Shown here: positions 28,812-38,406 of the stretch, piece by piece
Numbering within the stretch: the first letter of the stretch is position 1
Layout: each line of letters begins with the position of its first letter
Origin: Brevundimonas fontaquae
GTDB lineage: Bacteria; Pseudomonadota; Alphaproteobacteria; Caulobacterales; Caulobacteraceae
DNA: 64,000 nucleotides
NCBI RefSeq assembly: GCF_017086445.1
Contig: NZ_CP070968.1
Location: forward strand, 2,232,001-2,296,000
Direction of reading: 5' to 3'
Made by a program: the position numbers and the translations under genes
Notes under the pieces: generated by a model
The model's input: the letters and a program-made list of their open reading frames with translations, nothing else
Databases searched by the model: none
Told to the model about the DNA's origin: nothing

Positions 28812-30023
28812 TCAGCGCATCGGGCGGCCGCCATGTTTGGCGTATTCCAACCGCGCGATGGTGCGATTATGGACCTCGTCCGGGCCGTCGGCGATGCGCA
28901 AGGTGCGGACACCCGCGTAAAGCTCGGCCAAAGGCGTGTCGCCCGAAACACCGGCGCCGCCGAACGCCTGAATGGCGTCGTCGATGATCTGCAAAGCCAT
29001 CTTCGGCGCGGCGACCTTGATCTGGGCGATCTCGGAGCGGGCGTTCTTGGCTCCCGCCTGATCCATCATCCAAGCGGCCTTCAGCACCAGCAGACGGCAC
29101 ATCTCGATGTTGGTGCGCGCCTCCGCGACGCGCTGTTCCCAAACCGAATGCTCGGCCAACTGCTTCTTGAACGCCGTCCGGTTCAGTAGCCGCGTCACCA
29201 TCAGCTCCAGCGCCCGCTCGGCGGCACCGATGGTGCGCATGCAGTGGTGAATACGGCCCGGGCCAAGCCGCCCCTGCGCGATCTCGAAGCCCCTGCCCTC
29301 GCCTGCGATCAGGTTCTCGACCGGCACGCGGACGTTCTCCAGCACGACCTCGGCGTGGCCGATCGGCTTTTCGTCATAGCCGAACACCGACAGCATCCGC
29401 TCGACGCGGAAGCCAGGCGTGTCGGCCGGCACGATAATCTGCGACTGCTGGGCGTGGGATGCGGCGTCTGGATCTGTCTTGCCCATGACGATCGTTACGG
29501 CCAGATTCGGATGGCCCATGTTGGTCGACCACCACTTGCGGCCGTTAATGACATAGTGGTCGCCGTCCCGCTCGATCCGGGTCTGGATGTTGGTCGCGTC
29601 GGACGAGGCGACCTCAGGCTCGGTCATCAGGAAGGCCGAACGGATTTCGCCGGCCATCAGGGGCTTCAGCCAGCGCGCCTGCTGCTCGGCGTCTCCGTAC
29701 ATATGGAGCACCTCCATATTGCCGGTGTCGGGGGCGTTGCAGTTGAACACCTCGGCCGACCACAGATGCCGCCCCATCATCTCGGCCAGCGGCGCGTATT
29801 CGAGATTGGTCAGACCCGCCCCGTGTTCGCCGGGCAGGAACATGTTCCACAGCCCGGCCTCCTTCGCGGCCGACTTCATCGTCTCCATGACTGGCGGCTG
29901 ACGGTTCGAACCCTCGCGGACCTGGGCGAAATATTCGGCTTCACGCGGGATGACCTGCTCGTCCAGGAAGCGACGGACGCGGGCGTGCCAATCCAGGGCG
30001 CGGTCGGAGTGTTTGAAGTCCAT
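28812..30023 (-). CDS. Acyl-CoA dehydrogenase (ACAD10/11-like)
   Basis: FAD-dependent beta-oxidation-type dehydrogenase of 403 aa. It has the three-domain ACAD layout: helical N-terminus, beta core with [17 protein letters not shown] (substrate and FAD loop) and [10 protein letters not shown], and a helical C-terminus with [16 protein letters not shown]. The [18 protein letters not shown] end resembles the ACAD10/11 group, so 4-hydroxy or long/branched acyl-CoA substrates are possible. The stop lies close upstream of the ergothioneine gene. Confidence 0.9.
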   Translation of the reverse strand: MDFKHSDRALDWHARVRRFLDEQVIPREAEYFAQVREGSNRQPPVMETMKSAAKEAGLWNMFLPGEHGAGLTNLEYAPLAEMMGRHLWSAEVFNCNAPDTGNMEVLHMYGDAEQQARWLKPLMAGEIRSAFLMTEPEVASSDATNIQTRIERDGDHYVINGRKWWSTNMGHPNLAVTIVMGKTDPDAASHAQQSQIIVPADTPGFRVERMLSVFGYDEKPIGHAEVVLENVRVPVENLIAGEGRGFEIAQGRLGPGRIHHCMRTIGAAERALELMVTRLLNRTAFKKQLAEHSVWEQRVAEARTNIEMCRLLVLKAAWMMDQAGAKNARSEIAQIKVAAPKMALQIIDDAIQAFGGAGVSGDTPLAELYAGVRTLRIADGPDEVHNRTIARLEYAKHGGRPMR

Positions 30024-30069
30024 GTCGTTTCCTCTTTCCCGTTCGCGCTTCTATCGAGCGCTCGATACG

Positions 30070-30102
30070 AAAACGGCGCGGCCCCTGGTCGGGAGCCGCG
30101 CC
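30070..30102 (-). terminator. Terminator-like hairpin after the SCP2 gene
   Basis: GGCGCGGC pairs with GCCGCGCC and is followed on the minus strand by GTTTTC. It lies between the SCP2 gene and the acyl-CoA dehydrogenase gene, so the two may be separate transcripts. Confidence 0.65.
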
Positions 30103-30128
30103 GCCATAACTGGTCGTTCAGACCGGCA

Positions 30129-30434
30129 TCAGCGCTTCAGCAGCGGAGCCAGCTTCTGGGCGATCATCATGTCGCCGGCGATCTTCAGCTTGCCTTGCAT
30201 GAAGGCCATCATCGGGTCCAGCTTGCCTTCCGACAGGGCCATGAAGTCATCCCATTTCATCGAGACGGTGGCGTCGGCGGGCTTGTCCTCGTTCGTCACC
30301 GTGTTCGGCGTGGAGGCTCCGTCGATGTAGATCTTGCCCTCGTCGCCGAGGTCGAGCTTGACGGTCTTGCCGAGGCCGGAGTTGTCGCCGACGGCGCCGC
30401 GGATGTGTTCGGTGACTTGTGCGAGATCGGGCAT
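30129..30434 (-). CDS. SCP2 sterol-binding domain protein
   Basis: 101-aa single-domain lipid-carrier protein. The SCP2 core is visible: VKLDLGDEGKIYIDG, ATVSMKWDDFMALSEG and PMMAFMQGKLKIAGDM. These proteins bind acyl-CoA or sterol-like lipids in a hydrophobic tunnel. Its neighbour is an acyl-CoA dehydrogenase, consistent with lipid metabolism. Confidence 0.9.
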   Translation of the reverse strand: MPDLAQVTEHIRGAVGDNSGLGKTVKLDLGDEGKIYIDGASTPNTVTNEDKPADATVSMKWDDFMALSEGKLDPMMAFMQGKLKIAGDMMIAQKLAPLLKR

Positions 30435-30519
30435 TGGGGGCGTCTCCCTGTTGGACGTTGTGAACTACGGGTTAGCCCGCATCGGCGGGGGCGCCAAGAT
30501 CACGTCGGGGAAAGCTCGG

Positions 30520-30630
30520 TCACTTCTCGTCAGCGGATCTGGAATACAGGCTGGCTGCGCCTAGCGCGACCATGAAGAAGGCGAACGCCGTCACGATAGC
30601 GGCGACGAAGGGAACAGCGGATTGCGGCAT
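30520..30630 (-). CDS. Single-pass small membrane protein, 36 aa
   Basis: Very short gene with an AGGAG ribosome-binding site 8 nt before ATG 30630 and stop TGA at 30522-30520. The product is one hydrophobic helix (about residues 6-29, with FVAAIVTAFAFFMVALGAA) and a short polar tail ending SADEK. It resembles the small accessory subunits of respiratory complexes in size and topology, but I see no specific family match. The strong ribosome-binding site and clean hydrophobic profile support it. Confidence 0.6.
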   Translation of the reverse strand: MPQSAVPFVAAIVTAFAFFMVALGAASLYSRSADEK

Positions 30631-30696
30631 TGGAAATCTCCTCTGCCGCCGTTCTGAGCCCTATCGCGCCAGCGCGCCTTGATCAGGATCAAACCC

Positions 30697-30975
30697 TTAT
30701 TTGTCGGGATCGCCGTCGCGGAACCGCCACTTCATCACAAGCACGCCGGACGCCATCACCAGGGCGCATGCGTTGGCGACCGTGACAGGCCAGGCCTTTG
30801 TCATGATCCCATAGACGACCCAAAGCACGAAACAGGTCACGGTCAGGGAATAGGTCTTCAAGCTGACCGACGACGCGTCACGCTCCTTCCAAATCTTGGC
30901 CGCCTGAGGCGCGAAGCTGGTGATCGAGCAAATCGCAGCCGCTGAGCCGACGACGTTGGCGATGAGGTCGCTCAC
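30697..30975 (-). CDS. SemiSWEET-type PQ-loop sugar transporter
   Basis: 92-aa protein with three predicted membrane helices and a single PQ-loop (FAPQAAKIWKERDASSVS), the layout of bacterial SemiSWEET proteins, which dimerise to transport sugars. The second helix ends in VLWVVYGIM, also typical. Substrate unknown. Confidence 0.85.
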   Translation of the reverse strand: MSDLIANVVGSAAAICSITSFAPQAAKIWKERDASSVSLKTYSLTVTCFVLWVVYGIMTKAWPVTVANACALVMASGVLVMKWRFRDGDPDK

Positions 30976-31047
30976 GCCGCAGTCACCGACATGACGTTGA
31001 GGCTAAATCTGCACATGCCGCACTCTCAGCGGCCGCCCCAAGGGATG

Positions 31048-32541
31048 TCAGCGTCGGACACCAGGCGGCGGCCGTCTGGCCTGGGTCACCTGTTCGAAGG
31101 CGTAACCCAGAGAAAGGATGCGCGCATCGTCCCACTTCCCGCCAAGGAAGCTGATTCCCACGGGCATTCCGCGATCAAATCCCATCGGCACGGTCAGGTG
31201 CGGATAACCGGCGACGGCGGCCAGTCGGCTTGCCGATCCTTGCATGTCGTCGTCATCCTTCGGATCGTTGGTCCAGCCCCGTGAAGTGGTGGGCGCGATC
31301 AAAGCAATCACGCCATTGTCCCTCATCAGTCGGTCTATTCCCTCCGGCCCCGCCAGCCGAAGCGACGTCGCCCGCGCCTCCAGATAGTCTGCGTCCGTCA
31401 AATCCGCCATCGCCTGGGCGCGCTCGAAGGTGTCCTGGCCGAACAGCACTGTCTCGCGCAGTTCGGCAGCGTTGAAGGCGATAACGTCGGCCAGGGTTCG
31501 GGTGCGGACCTGCTGTGGGTCGGTCGAGGCCAGATAGGCGTTCAGATCGTGCTTGAGCTCATAGAGCAGCACCTTGAACTCGGCCGCGCCTATGACCCGG
31601 CCATCCGGTCCCTCGGGCAGATCGACCAACACGGCGCCGGCGTCGCGCAAGGCCTTCAGGTTCTGCTCGAACACCGCCTGCGTTTCGGGCGAATAGCCCT
31701 TCAGGAACCGCATCACCCCGATCCGCGCGCCGCGCAGCGCGTTGGCGTCCAGCCCGGCGGCGTAGTTGACCTTGCGCGCATCGGCCTCGACCGTCGCCGG
31801 ATCGGCCGGATCGGACCCGGCGATGACGGTCAGCACCTTGGCCGCATCCCTGACGGTGGTCGCCATCGGCCCGGCCGTGTCCTGCGAATGGCTGATCGGC
31901 ACGATGTGGGTGCGCGAGACCAGGCCCACGGTCGGTTTGAACCCGACCACGCCGTTGACCGACGCCGGGCAGGTGATCGACCCGTCCGTCTCCGTTCCGA
32001 TGGCGACAGGCGTCAATCCCAGCGCCACCGCCGCCCCGCTGCCGGACGACGATCCACAGGGCGTGCGCGCGGGATCATAGGGGTTCAGCGTCTGGCCGCC
32101 GACCGCGCTCCAGCCACTGATCGAGTCCGACGACCGGATATTGGCCCATTCCGACAGATTGGTCTTGCCGACGATCACGGCTCCTGCGGCGCGCAGTCGC
32201 GCGACCAGCGGCGCGTCCCGTCCGGGCGCATTGTTCGCCAACGCCAACGATCCGGCGGTGGTCGGCATGTCCGCCGTCTCGATATTGTCCTTCAGCAGGA
32301 TCGGCATGCCGGAAATCGCCGACACGCCCTGACGGGGCGATCTTGCGGTCCAGACCAGCACCGAATGGGCGCTGTCGTTCGCCCGCCCCGCCGCGACCAC
32401 GGCGGATGCAGACGGATAGGCGCCCTGCCCGGTCGCGCAGCCCGCAAGGGCCAGCGCGACCGCAGCCGCCAGGATCAGTCGGCCTTGGGTTCGGCCCGTT
32501 TGCCGATCGTGCGGTCCAGGAAGTCGAGATAGGTGCGCCAT
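31048..32541 (-). CDS. Amidase-signature hydrolase, predicted lipoprotein
   Basis: 497-aa amidase signature enzyme. The Ser-cisSer-Lys triad is present: Lys in ILLKDNIET, cis-Ser in CGSSSGSGAAVALG and nucleophile Ser in ETDGSITCPAS. The N-terminus RLILAAAVALALAGCATG is a lipoprotein signal with lipobox LAGC, so the enzyme should be membrane anchored. ATG 32541 leaves a 17-residue n-region and a 67-nt overlap with the upstream peptidase gene; no ATG or GTG lies closer to the signal. Likely co-transcribed with the peptidase. Substrate unknown. Confidence 0.85.
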   Translation of the reverse strand: MAHLSRLPGPHDRQTGRTQGRLILAAAVALALAGCATGQGAYPSASAVVAAGRANDSAHSVLVWTARSPRQGVSAISGMPILLKDNIETADMPTTAGSLALANNAPGRDAPLVARLRAAGAVIVGKTNLSEWANIRSSDSISGWSAVGGQTLNPYDPARTPCGSSSGSGAAVALGLTPVAIGTETDGSITCPASVNGVVGFKPTVGLVSRTHIVPISHSQDTAGPMATTVRDAAKVLTVIAGSDPADPATVEADARKVNYAAGLDANALRGARIGVMRFLKGYSPETQAVFEQNLKALRDAGAVLVDLPEGPDGRVIGAAEFKVLLYELKHDLNAYLASTDPQQVRTRTLADVIAFNAAELRETVLFGQDTFERAQAMADLTDADYLEARATSLRLAGPEGIDRLMRDNGVIALIAPTTSRGWTNDPKDDDDMQGSASRLAAVAGYPHLTVPMGFDRGMPVGISFLGGKWDDARILSLGYAFEQVTQARRPPPGVRR

Positions 32542-34724
32542 TGTTGCAGTTGCCTCGGATCGCCGCGGACGCCGTGCCGCTGGCCGGGATAGAGCATCAT
32601 CTCGAACGGCACGCTCTTGGCCTGCAAGGCGTCGATGACGCGCGTCGCATTGCCAAAGATGACGTTGTCGTCGGCCATGCCGTGCAGCAGCAGCAGCCGC
32701 CCCGTCATGTCATCCAGCCGCGGCAGGACGTCGGTGGCGGCATAGCCTTCCGGATTGGCCTGGGGCGTGGACATATACCGTTCGGTATAGTGGGTGTCGT
32801 ACAGGCTCCATTCCGTCGGCGCCGCGCCCGCCAGGGCCGAGGCCAGGCCGGCGTCCTTGTCCGTCAGTGTCAGCAGGCTGAGGAAGCCGCCGAAGCTCCA
32901 GCCCATCACCGCGATATGGTCGGCATCGACGTAAGGCAGGGTCTTCAGCCATTGCGCGGCCTGAGCCTGATCCTCGACCGCCGGAATGCCCAGACGGCGA
33001 TAGATGCTGGTCTCGAACGCCTGCGACCGATCACCCTCTCCGCGATTGTCGACGCGGAAAACGATGTAGCCCGCCTCGGTCAGCAGTTGGTTGGTCAGGG
33101 GCTGCCAGCTCTTTTGCACGCCCGCGCCGGTGCCGGGGCCGCCATAGACCTGCATCACCACCGGATACTTCTTGGACGGATCGAAGTCGGGCGGCGTGGT
33201 CATGCGCCACACCAGGGTCTGACCGTGGCTCTGCATCGTACCGAACTCGGGCGTGCGCAGGCGTGAGACGTAAGGGGCGAACGGATGGCTGGCGTCGAGC
33301 TTGTTCTCTTCGATCCAGCGCACGCGCGTGCCGTCGATGCGATACAGCGCCGACTGCGTCGGGGTCGCCGGATCGGAATAGTTGCCGACATAGGCGGTTG
33401 CCGGACCGTTCACAGACACCGTCCACCAGCCGCCGCCCGGCGTCACCGCGACAGGATCGACCGTGCGGTTCAGATTGGCGCGGAACATCTGCTGCTCGAT
33501 CGGCAGCTCCTTGCCGTCGCGCATCGAGGCGGTGAAATAGACGTCGCCGGTCTGCTCGTTGACGCCGTCCAAATGTTTGACCGGATAGTCGCCGCGCGTG
33601 ATGGCCCTCAGCCGTCGCCCGTTGCGGTCGTACAAATACAGGTGCCGCCAACCCGAATCCTCGTTGGACCAGATGAACCGGCCGTCCGACAGGACGCGGA
33701 AGTCGTCGTTCAGATCGACCCAGGCCTGCGCCTTCTGGCTGAGAATCACGCGTGATGCGCCGGTCGTCGGATCGACGCTCAGCAGATCCAAAGTCTTCTG
33801 GTCGCGAGACTGGCGCTGGACATACAGGGTCTTGCCGTCGCCCGACCAGTTCACCCGCGCCAGATAGATGTCGGTGTTGGATCCCAGGTCCACCTTGACC
33901 CGTCCCCCGCCCTGCAAGTCGCGGACGTACAGTTCGACCACCGCATTGGGTCGGCCCGCGCGAGGATAGCGTTGCTCCACCATCGTCGCGCCGCCGCCGG
34001 TGATCTCGAAACGCGGCACGATATCGACCGGGCTCTCGTCCACGCGCGTCATTGCGATGTAGCGCTCGTCGGGGCTCCACCAGTATCCGGTGTCGCGATC
34101 CATCTCCTCCTGGGCGATGAACTCGGCGGTGGCCCAGGTGATCAGGCCCGCGCCGTCGTCGGTGATCGGCGTCTCCTTGCCGCTCGCCAGATCATAGACG
34201 ACCAGATTCTGATCGCGGACATAGGAGACATAGCTGCCCTTCGGCGACACCTTGGCGTCGATCTCGTCGGCGGGCGTCTCGGTCAGGCGGCGCACCTTGC
34301 CGTCCGCCCGGTTCGCCAGGAAGATGTCGCCTTCCAACGGCGCCAGGATGTAGCGGCCCTGCTGGTCCCACGAATATTCCACCACGCCGCGCGCGCTGAT
34401 CCGCATCCGCTCGCGCCGGGCCTTTTCGGCTTCCGACAGTTCGCCGGCGTCGGGAACCAGCGCCCGTGCGTCGATCAGCTTGTACGGTTCGCCCTCGCCC
34501 GTCGGCGCCGCCCACAAATCCTGAACGTCCACATTGTCCTCGCGCGAGCGCAGGAAGGCGACCAACTGGCCGTCAGGCGACAGGCTGACCCCCTTGGCCA
34601 CCGGCCCGTTCAGGCTGGGGCTGGAAAACACCCGCTCGGGCGTCAGGATGTTGGAGGGCGTCTCCTGCGCAAGCGCCGAACTGGCGGACAGGAGGATGGT
34701 CGAGGCGAGAAGAAGGGTGCGCAT
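32475..34724 (-). CDS. Secreted prolyl oligopeptidase-family (DPP IV-like) peptidase
   Basis: 749-aa S9 peptidase with a signal peptide MRTLLLASTILLSASSALAQ. An eight-bladed beta-propeller (about residues 30-480) is followed by the alpha/beta hydrolase domain. Nucleophile elbow GWSFGG, Asp in GMADDNV and His in GQRHGV complete the triad. The QEEMDR stretch in the propeller corresponds to the double-Glu site that binds the substrate N-terminus in DPP IV, so dipeptidyl aminopeptidase activity is likely. Periplasmic peptide use together with the downstream lipoprotein amidase is plausible. Confidence 0.92.
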   Translation of the reverse strand: MRTLLLASTILLSASSALAQETPSNILTPERVFSSPSLNGPVAKGVSLSPDGQLVAFLRSREDNVDVQDLWAAPTGEGEPYKLIDARALVPDAGELSEAEKARRERMRISARGVVEYSWDQQGRYILAPLEGDIFLANRADGKVRRLTETPADEIDAKVSPKGSYVSYVRDQNLVVYDLASGKETPITDDGAGLITWATAEFIAQEEMDRDTGYWWSPDERYIAMTRVDESPVDIVPRFEITGGGATMVEQRYPRAGRPNAVVELYVRDLQGGGRVKVDLGSNTDIYLARVNWSGDGKTLYVQRQSRDQKTLDLLSVDPTTGASRVILSQKAQAWVDLNDDFRVLSDGRFIWSNEDSGWRHLYLYDRNGRRLRAITRGDYPVKHLDGVNEQTGDVYFTASMRDGKELPIEQQMFRANLNRTVDPVAVTPGGGWWTVSVNGPATAYVGNYSDPATPTQSALYRIDGTRVRWIEENKLDASHPFAPYVSRLRTPEFGTMQSHGQTLVWRMTTPPDFDPSKKYPVVMQVYGGPGTGAGVQKSWQPLTNQLLTEAGYIVFRVDNRGEGDRSQAFETSIYRRLGIPAVEDQAQAAQWLKTLPYVDADHIAVMGWSFGGFLSLLTLTDKDAGLASALAGAAPTEWSLYDTHYTERYMSTPQANPEGYAATDVLPRLDDMTGRLLLLHGMADDNVIFGNATRVIDALQAKSVPFEMMLYPGQRHGVRGDPRQLQQWRTYLDFLDRTIGKRAEPKAD

Positions 34725-34833
34725 GGGTCGGGACGCTAGCGGTGCTTCTGCAAGCCGTCACGAGGAAATGTCGTCGCCGGGTGAAAGGCTTGTTCTTCCC
34801 TGCGAGGGGTTCTCAGATTAGAGAGACGGCACG

Positions 34834-35649
34834 ATGACAGACGCCGCCCTCTCCCCCGCCCCCGTGAAAGCCAGCCCCTTCAATGGGCTTGAGGTTCTGT
34901 GGGTGCGCCACTGGACCGACAGCCTGTTCAGCTTCGGCGTCAAACGGCCCGAGGACTTCCGCTTCCGCTCGGGCGAATTCGTGATGATCGGCTTGCCTGG
35001 CGAAGATGGCGGAAAGCCTGTCCTGCGCGCCTATTCCATCGCCAGCCCTTGCTGGGCCGAAGAGCTGGAGTTTTTCTCGATCAAGGTCGCCGACGGCCCC
35101 CTGACCTCGCGCCTGCAGAAGATCCAGCCCGGCGACACGGTCCTGATGGGCAAGAAGCCGACCGGCACCCTGGTTCTGGACGCCCTGACCGGCGGCGAGC
35201 GCCTCTTCCTGATCGGCACGGGAACAGGTCTTGCGCCCTGGCTCAGCGTCGCACGCGACCCAGAAACCTATTCCCGCTTCGGCCATGTCTATGTGATCCA
35301 CACGGTCCGCAGCGTCGCCGACCTTGCCTACCGCGACTTCTTCACCCGCGAGATCCACGACGATCCTCTGATCGGCGACGAGGCCAAGGCCCAGCTGACC
35401 TACTATCCGACGGTCACCCGCGAAGCGTTCGAGACGCCGGGCCGGATTACCGACCGCATCAAGTCCGGCGACTTCTTCCGGGACCTGGGCCTGCCCGAAG
35501 GGTTCGACCCCGCCCGCGACCGCGCCATGCTGTGCGGCTCCATGGCCATGATCAAGGAAGCCGGCGAACTGCTGGAGACCTACGGGCTGAAGGAAGGCTC
35601 CAACGCCGAACCGGCGGACTATGTGCTGGAGCGGGCCTTCGTTGGTTGA
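34834..35649 (+). CDS. fpr: Ferredoxin-NADP+ reductase
   Basis: FAD enzyme of 271 aa that exchanges electrons between NADPH and ferredoxin or flavodoxin. FAD-binding RAYSIASP, NADP-binding GTGTGLAPWLS and MLCGSMAMIKEAGELLE are clear. The end YVLERAFVG matches the bacterial FPR type, which finishes with AFVE-like residues and binds FAD in a bent form. It is divergent from the DPP IV-like peptidase and is followed after 40 nt by a chorismate mutase gene. Confidence 0.93.
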   Translation: MTDAALSPAPVKASPFNGLEVLWVRHWTDSLFSFGVKRPEDFRFRSGEFVMIGLPGEDGGKPVLRAYSIASPCWAEELEFFSIKVADGPLTSRLQKIQPGDTVLMGKKPTGTLVLDALTGGERLFLIGTGTGLAPWLSVARDPETYSRFGHVYVIHTVRSVADLAYRDFFTREIHDDPLIGDEAKAQLTYYPTVTREAFETPGRITDRIKSGDFFRDLGLPEGFDPARDRAMLCGSMAMIKEAGELLETYGLKEGSNAEPADYVLERAFVG

Positions 35650-35689
35650 CAGCCTTGGCTTGGGCGGCCTGACCCGCTAACCCGACGCC

Positions 35690-36022
35690 ATGTCAAAGCC
35701 TGCCCTAGTCGCCGTCGACGCGCGCGTCGATCCGTCCGAATGCCAGTCCATGGCCGAGGTCCGCCAGGGCGTCGACGCCCTGGACCGCGCCCTGGTCGCC
35801 CTGCTGGCCGAGCGCCAGCGCTACATGGACGCCGCCGCCCGCATAAAGCCCGACCGCGACGCCGTCTTCGACCAGGCCCGGATCGACGACGTGGTCGCCA
35901 AGGTTCTGGTCTCGGCGGAAGCGCACAACCTGTCGCCGGACATCGCCGAACCCGTCTGGCGCCTGCTCATCGACCGCTGCATCGCCCACGAGTTCGCCAC
36001 CTACGACCGCACGCGCAGCTGA
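35690..36022 (+). CDS. Chorismate mutase (AroQ class)
   Basis: 110-aa all-helical monofunctional enzyme converting chorismate to prephenate, or a PchB-like variant. The pattern EVRQGVDALDRALVALLAER, the RIKPDRDAVFDQARID stretch and RLLIDRCIAHEF fit the AroQ fold, with the active-site Arg, Lys and Gln residues in the usual helices. Placement next to fpr is not informative. Its stop is 15 nt from the convergent Hpt gene. Confidence 0.85.
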   Translation: MSKPALVAVDARVDPSECQSMAEVRQGVDALDRALVALLAERQRYMDAAARIKPDRDAVFDQARIDDVVAKVLVSAEAHNLSPDIAEPVWRLLIDRCIAHEFATYDRTRS

Positions 36023-36037
36023 ACGTGACAAGCCCAA

Positions 36038-36391
36038 CTAGGTCTTGAGACCTCTCAGCATGATTTCGTGGCGATAGGCCGCGACATCAGCCAAGGCCGC
36101 CTCCAGCGCATCGCGCACCCGCTCGACTGCCGGCGCGGCCAGCTTCTGATCCACCGCTTCCGCCTCGGCGCAGATCGCCGCCAGGCCTCTCGCGCCGATA
36201 CCCGCCGCCGCGCCTCGGATCGTATGGACCCCGTCGCGCCAGCCCTCGACCTTGGGATCCAGCATGACGGACCACAGGCCGGCCTGATTGACGAACAGGC
36301 CCAACACTTCCTCGTTGATGGCGTCGTCCCCGCCCGTCATGCCGTTCAGCACGGCGAAATCGACCGCGCCTGTCAGATCGCGCAAAGTCAT
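36038..36391 (-). CDS. Histidine phosphotransfer (Hpt) domain protein
   Basis: 117-aa single Hpt domain. The phospho-acceptor is His56 in HTIRGAAAGIGA, the canonical HxxKG-like helix with Arg replacing Lys. Such proteins relay phosphate between hybrid kinases and response regulators. The ATG overlaps the permease stop (TGATG), implying coupled expression. The partner kinase is not in the window. Confidence 0.82.
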   Translation of the reverse strand: MTLRDLTGAVDFAVLNGMTGGDDAINEEVLGLFVNQAGLWSVMLDPKVEGWRDGVHTIRGAAAGIGARGLAAICAEAEAVDQKLAAPAVERVRDALEAALADVAAYRHEIMLRGLKT

Positions 36392-37803
36392 CAGGCCGCG
36401 GTCTCCTCTCCCTTGGCGAGGCGGGAGTTCCGCGAGGACCAGAGCAGATAGATCGCCACGCCGACCACATTCCAGACCACGAAGCCGATCTGCGTCACTG
36501 GCTTAAGGCTCAGGAAGAAAACCAGGCAGCCGATCACACTGACCGCTCCAACGACCGGCCATAGCGGCGCTTTGAACACCCGCTTGCGACCCGGCTCGCG
36601 GATGCGCAGTACGATCAGGCAAACCCCGACCGAGCAGAAGGCCGCCAGCGTCCCGGCGTTGGCCAGCGACGCCAACTCATCCAGCGGCAGCAGCCCCGCC
36701 AGGATCGCCACGACGATGGCGGTGAACACGGTCACCACTGCCGGCACGCCCCGGCTCGACACCTTGGCCAGGCGGCGCGGCAACAGCCCGTCGCGCGCCA
36801 TGCCCAGGAAGATGCGGCTCTGGCCGAACAGGAAGGCCAGCAGCACCGTCGGAAGCGCGATCACCGCCGCGGCGGCGATCCACTGGGCCGCCGCCCCCTG
36901 CCCCATCTGGCGCAGGATCAGGGCCAGCGGCTCGGGGCTGCTGGCGAAGGTCGCGACCGGCCGCACGCCGATGGCTGCAGCCGCAACGACCAGATACAGC
37001 GCCGTGCAGATCAGCATGGAGCCGACGATGCCGATGGCCAGGTCACGCTCAGGCTTTTTGGTCTCTTCCGCCGCCGTCGAAATGGCGTCGAAACCATAGA
37101 AGGCGAAGAAGATGATCGCCGCCGCGGCCATCACTCCCGTCTGAACGAACGGGGCTCCGAAGCCGTTGGGCATGAAGGGCGTGAAATGCTCGGGCTTGAA
37201 CGCCGGCAGGGCGATGGCGACGAACACCAGCAGCGCCGCGATCTTGATCAGAACCAGCACCGCGTTCAGCGTCGCGCTCTCCTTGGTACCCAAGAGCAGC
37301 AGGCCCGTCACAACCCCGATGATGGCCACGGCCGGCAGGTTGATGATGCCCCCCGCATGCGGCCCAGCGACCAACGCCGTCGGCAAATCGATCCCCAGCC
37401 CGCTAAGGAAACCGACCGCATAGCCGGACCAGCCCACCGCCACGGCGCTGACGACCAGCGAATATTCCAGGATCAGACTCCATCCCACGATCCAGGCGAT
37501 CAACTCACCCAGCACGGCGTAGGAATAGGTGTAGGCGCTGCCCGCCGTCGGCATCATGGTCGACAGCTCGGCATAGGCCAGAGCCGCGCAGGCGCAGACC
37601 AGTCCCGCAAGTCCGAAGCTGATCAACACGGCCGGGCCCGCCAACCCCGCCCCGACCCCGATCAGTGTCAAAATGCCGGTGCCGACGATGGCCCCCACGC
37701 CCAGGGCCAGCAGGTGCGGCCAGCTCAACGTCGGCTTCAGCCGCGGTCCGTCGTGCGGCGCCATCATCGTGTCGATTGATCGACGCCGGTTCCAGAAGGC
37801 CAT
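36391..37803 (-). CDS. APC-family amino acid permease (CAT-like)
   Basis: 470-aa transporter with 12-14 predicted membrane helices. The first helix contains LGVGAIVGTGILTLIGVG and the FYGFDAISTAAEETKKPERD consensus of APC/CAT cationic amino acid transporters is intact. Start MAFWNRRRSIDTMM at 37803 follows the genuine family start, whereas an upstream in-frame extension is hydrophilic and unsupported. A C-terminal tail with basic and acidic residues follows the last helix. Substrate is likely an amino acid, exact identity unknown. Confidence 0.88.
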   Translation of the reverse strand: MAFWNRRRSIDTMMAPHDGPRLKPTLSWPHLLALGVGAIVGTGILTLIGVGAGLAGPAVLISFGLAGLVCACAALAYAELSTMMPTAGSAYTYSYAVLGELIAWIVGWSLILEYSLVVSAVAVGWSGYAVGFLSGLGIDLPTALVAGPHAGGIINLPAVAIIGVVTGLLLLGTKESATLNAVLVLIKIAALLVFVAIALPAFKPEHFTPFMPNGFGAPFVQTGVMAAAAIIFFAFYGFDAISTAAEETKKPERDLAIGIVGSMLICTALYLVVAAAAIGVRPVATFASSPEPLALILRQMGQGAAAQWIAAAAVIALPTVLLAFLFGQSRIFLGMARDGLLPRRLAKVSSRGVPAVVTVFTAIVVAILAGLLPLDELASLANAGTLAAFCSVGVCLIVLRIREPGRKRVFKAPLWPVVGAVSVIGCLVFFLSLKPVTQIGFVVWNVVGVAIYLLWSSRNSRLAKGEETAA

Positions 37804-37957
37804 GATGTTCGCTCCCCCGCCGCTTGCCGCGACTGATTCCACGGGGACCATACTCCGTCGCAGAAAGTTTGCGAAAGCGCTTGCCAACCCCCGAACCTCT
37901 GGGTAGTAGGAGCGCCCTTCGGCAAGGCCTCGCCCCCGAAGACGCAAACGATCGGTC

Positions 37958-38033
<76 letters not shown>

Positions 38034-38082
38034 TCGTCCCCCTTGTTTTTGCTAGAGAAAATCCCCCACCATTGGGAAGCGA

Positions 38083-38397
38083 CTATGTGCGCTCAGCCTT
38101 AGTTGGGAAAAAAGTTGGAAAGCCCGCTCTCGCTTCGAGCTTCTTGATCGCAGACACAGCGAGCGAATGATCGCGCTTGAGATAGTGGCCATCGAGGATC
38201 GCACCGACGTCTCGCAGGCTAGCCTTCCACTGATCATACGCACTTAGGGCGGGCTCTACGGTCACCCCGCCCTTTGAGATGCGGATCACGCCGTCAGGCA
38301 TTATCTCGACGCTGGTCGCGTCGAACCCCGCTTCATTGGCCCCTTTCAGGGCGCGCGCCACATCCGCCTTTGTGAATCTTGTTGAAGCCCTTGGCAT
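38083..38397 (-). CDS. Hypothetical protein, 104 aa, mobile-element type
   Basis: Small protein beginning MPRASTRFTKADVARALKG, a helix-rich N-terminus that I associate from memory with short proteins beside tyrosine integrases in alphaproteobacterial elements; this is a family impression, not a verified match. No full-length integrase follows between here and the tRNA, only 49 nt. It is 9 nt downstream of the next gene on the same strand, so the two form an operon. A role as an excision or DNA-binding factor is possible but not shown. Confidence 0.6.
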   Translation of the reverse strand: MPRASTRFTKADVARALKGANEAGFDATSVEIMPDGVIRISKGGVTVEPALSAYDQWKASLRDVGAILDGHYLKRDHSLAVSAIKKLEARAGFPTFFPTKAERT

Positions 38398-38406
38398 TAT
38401 CGCCCC

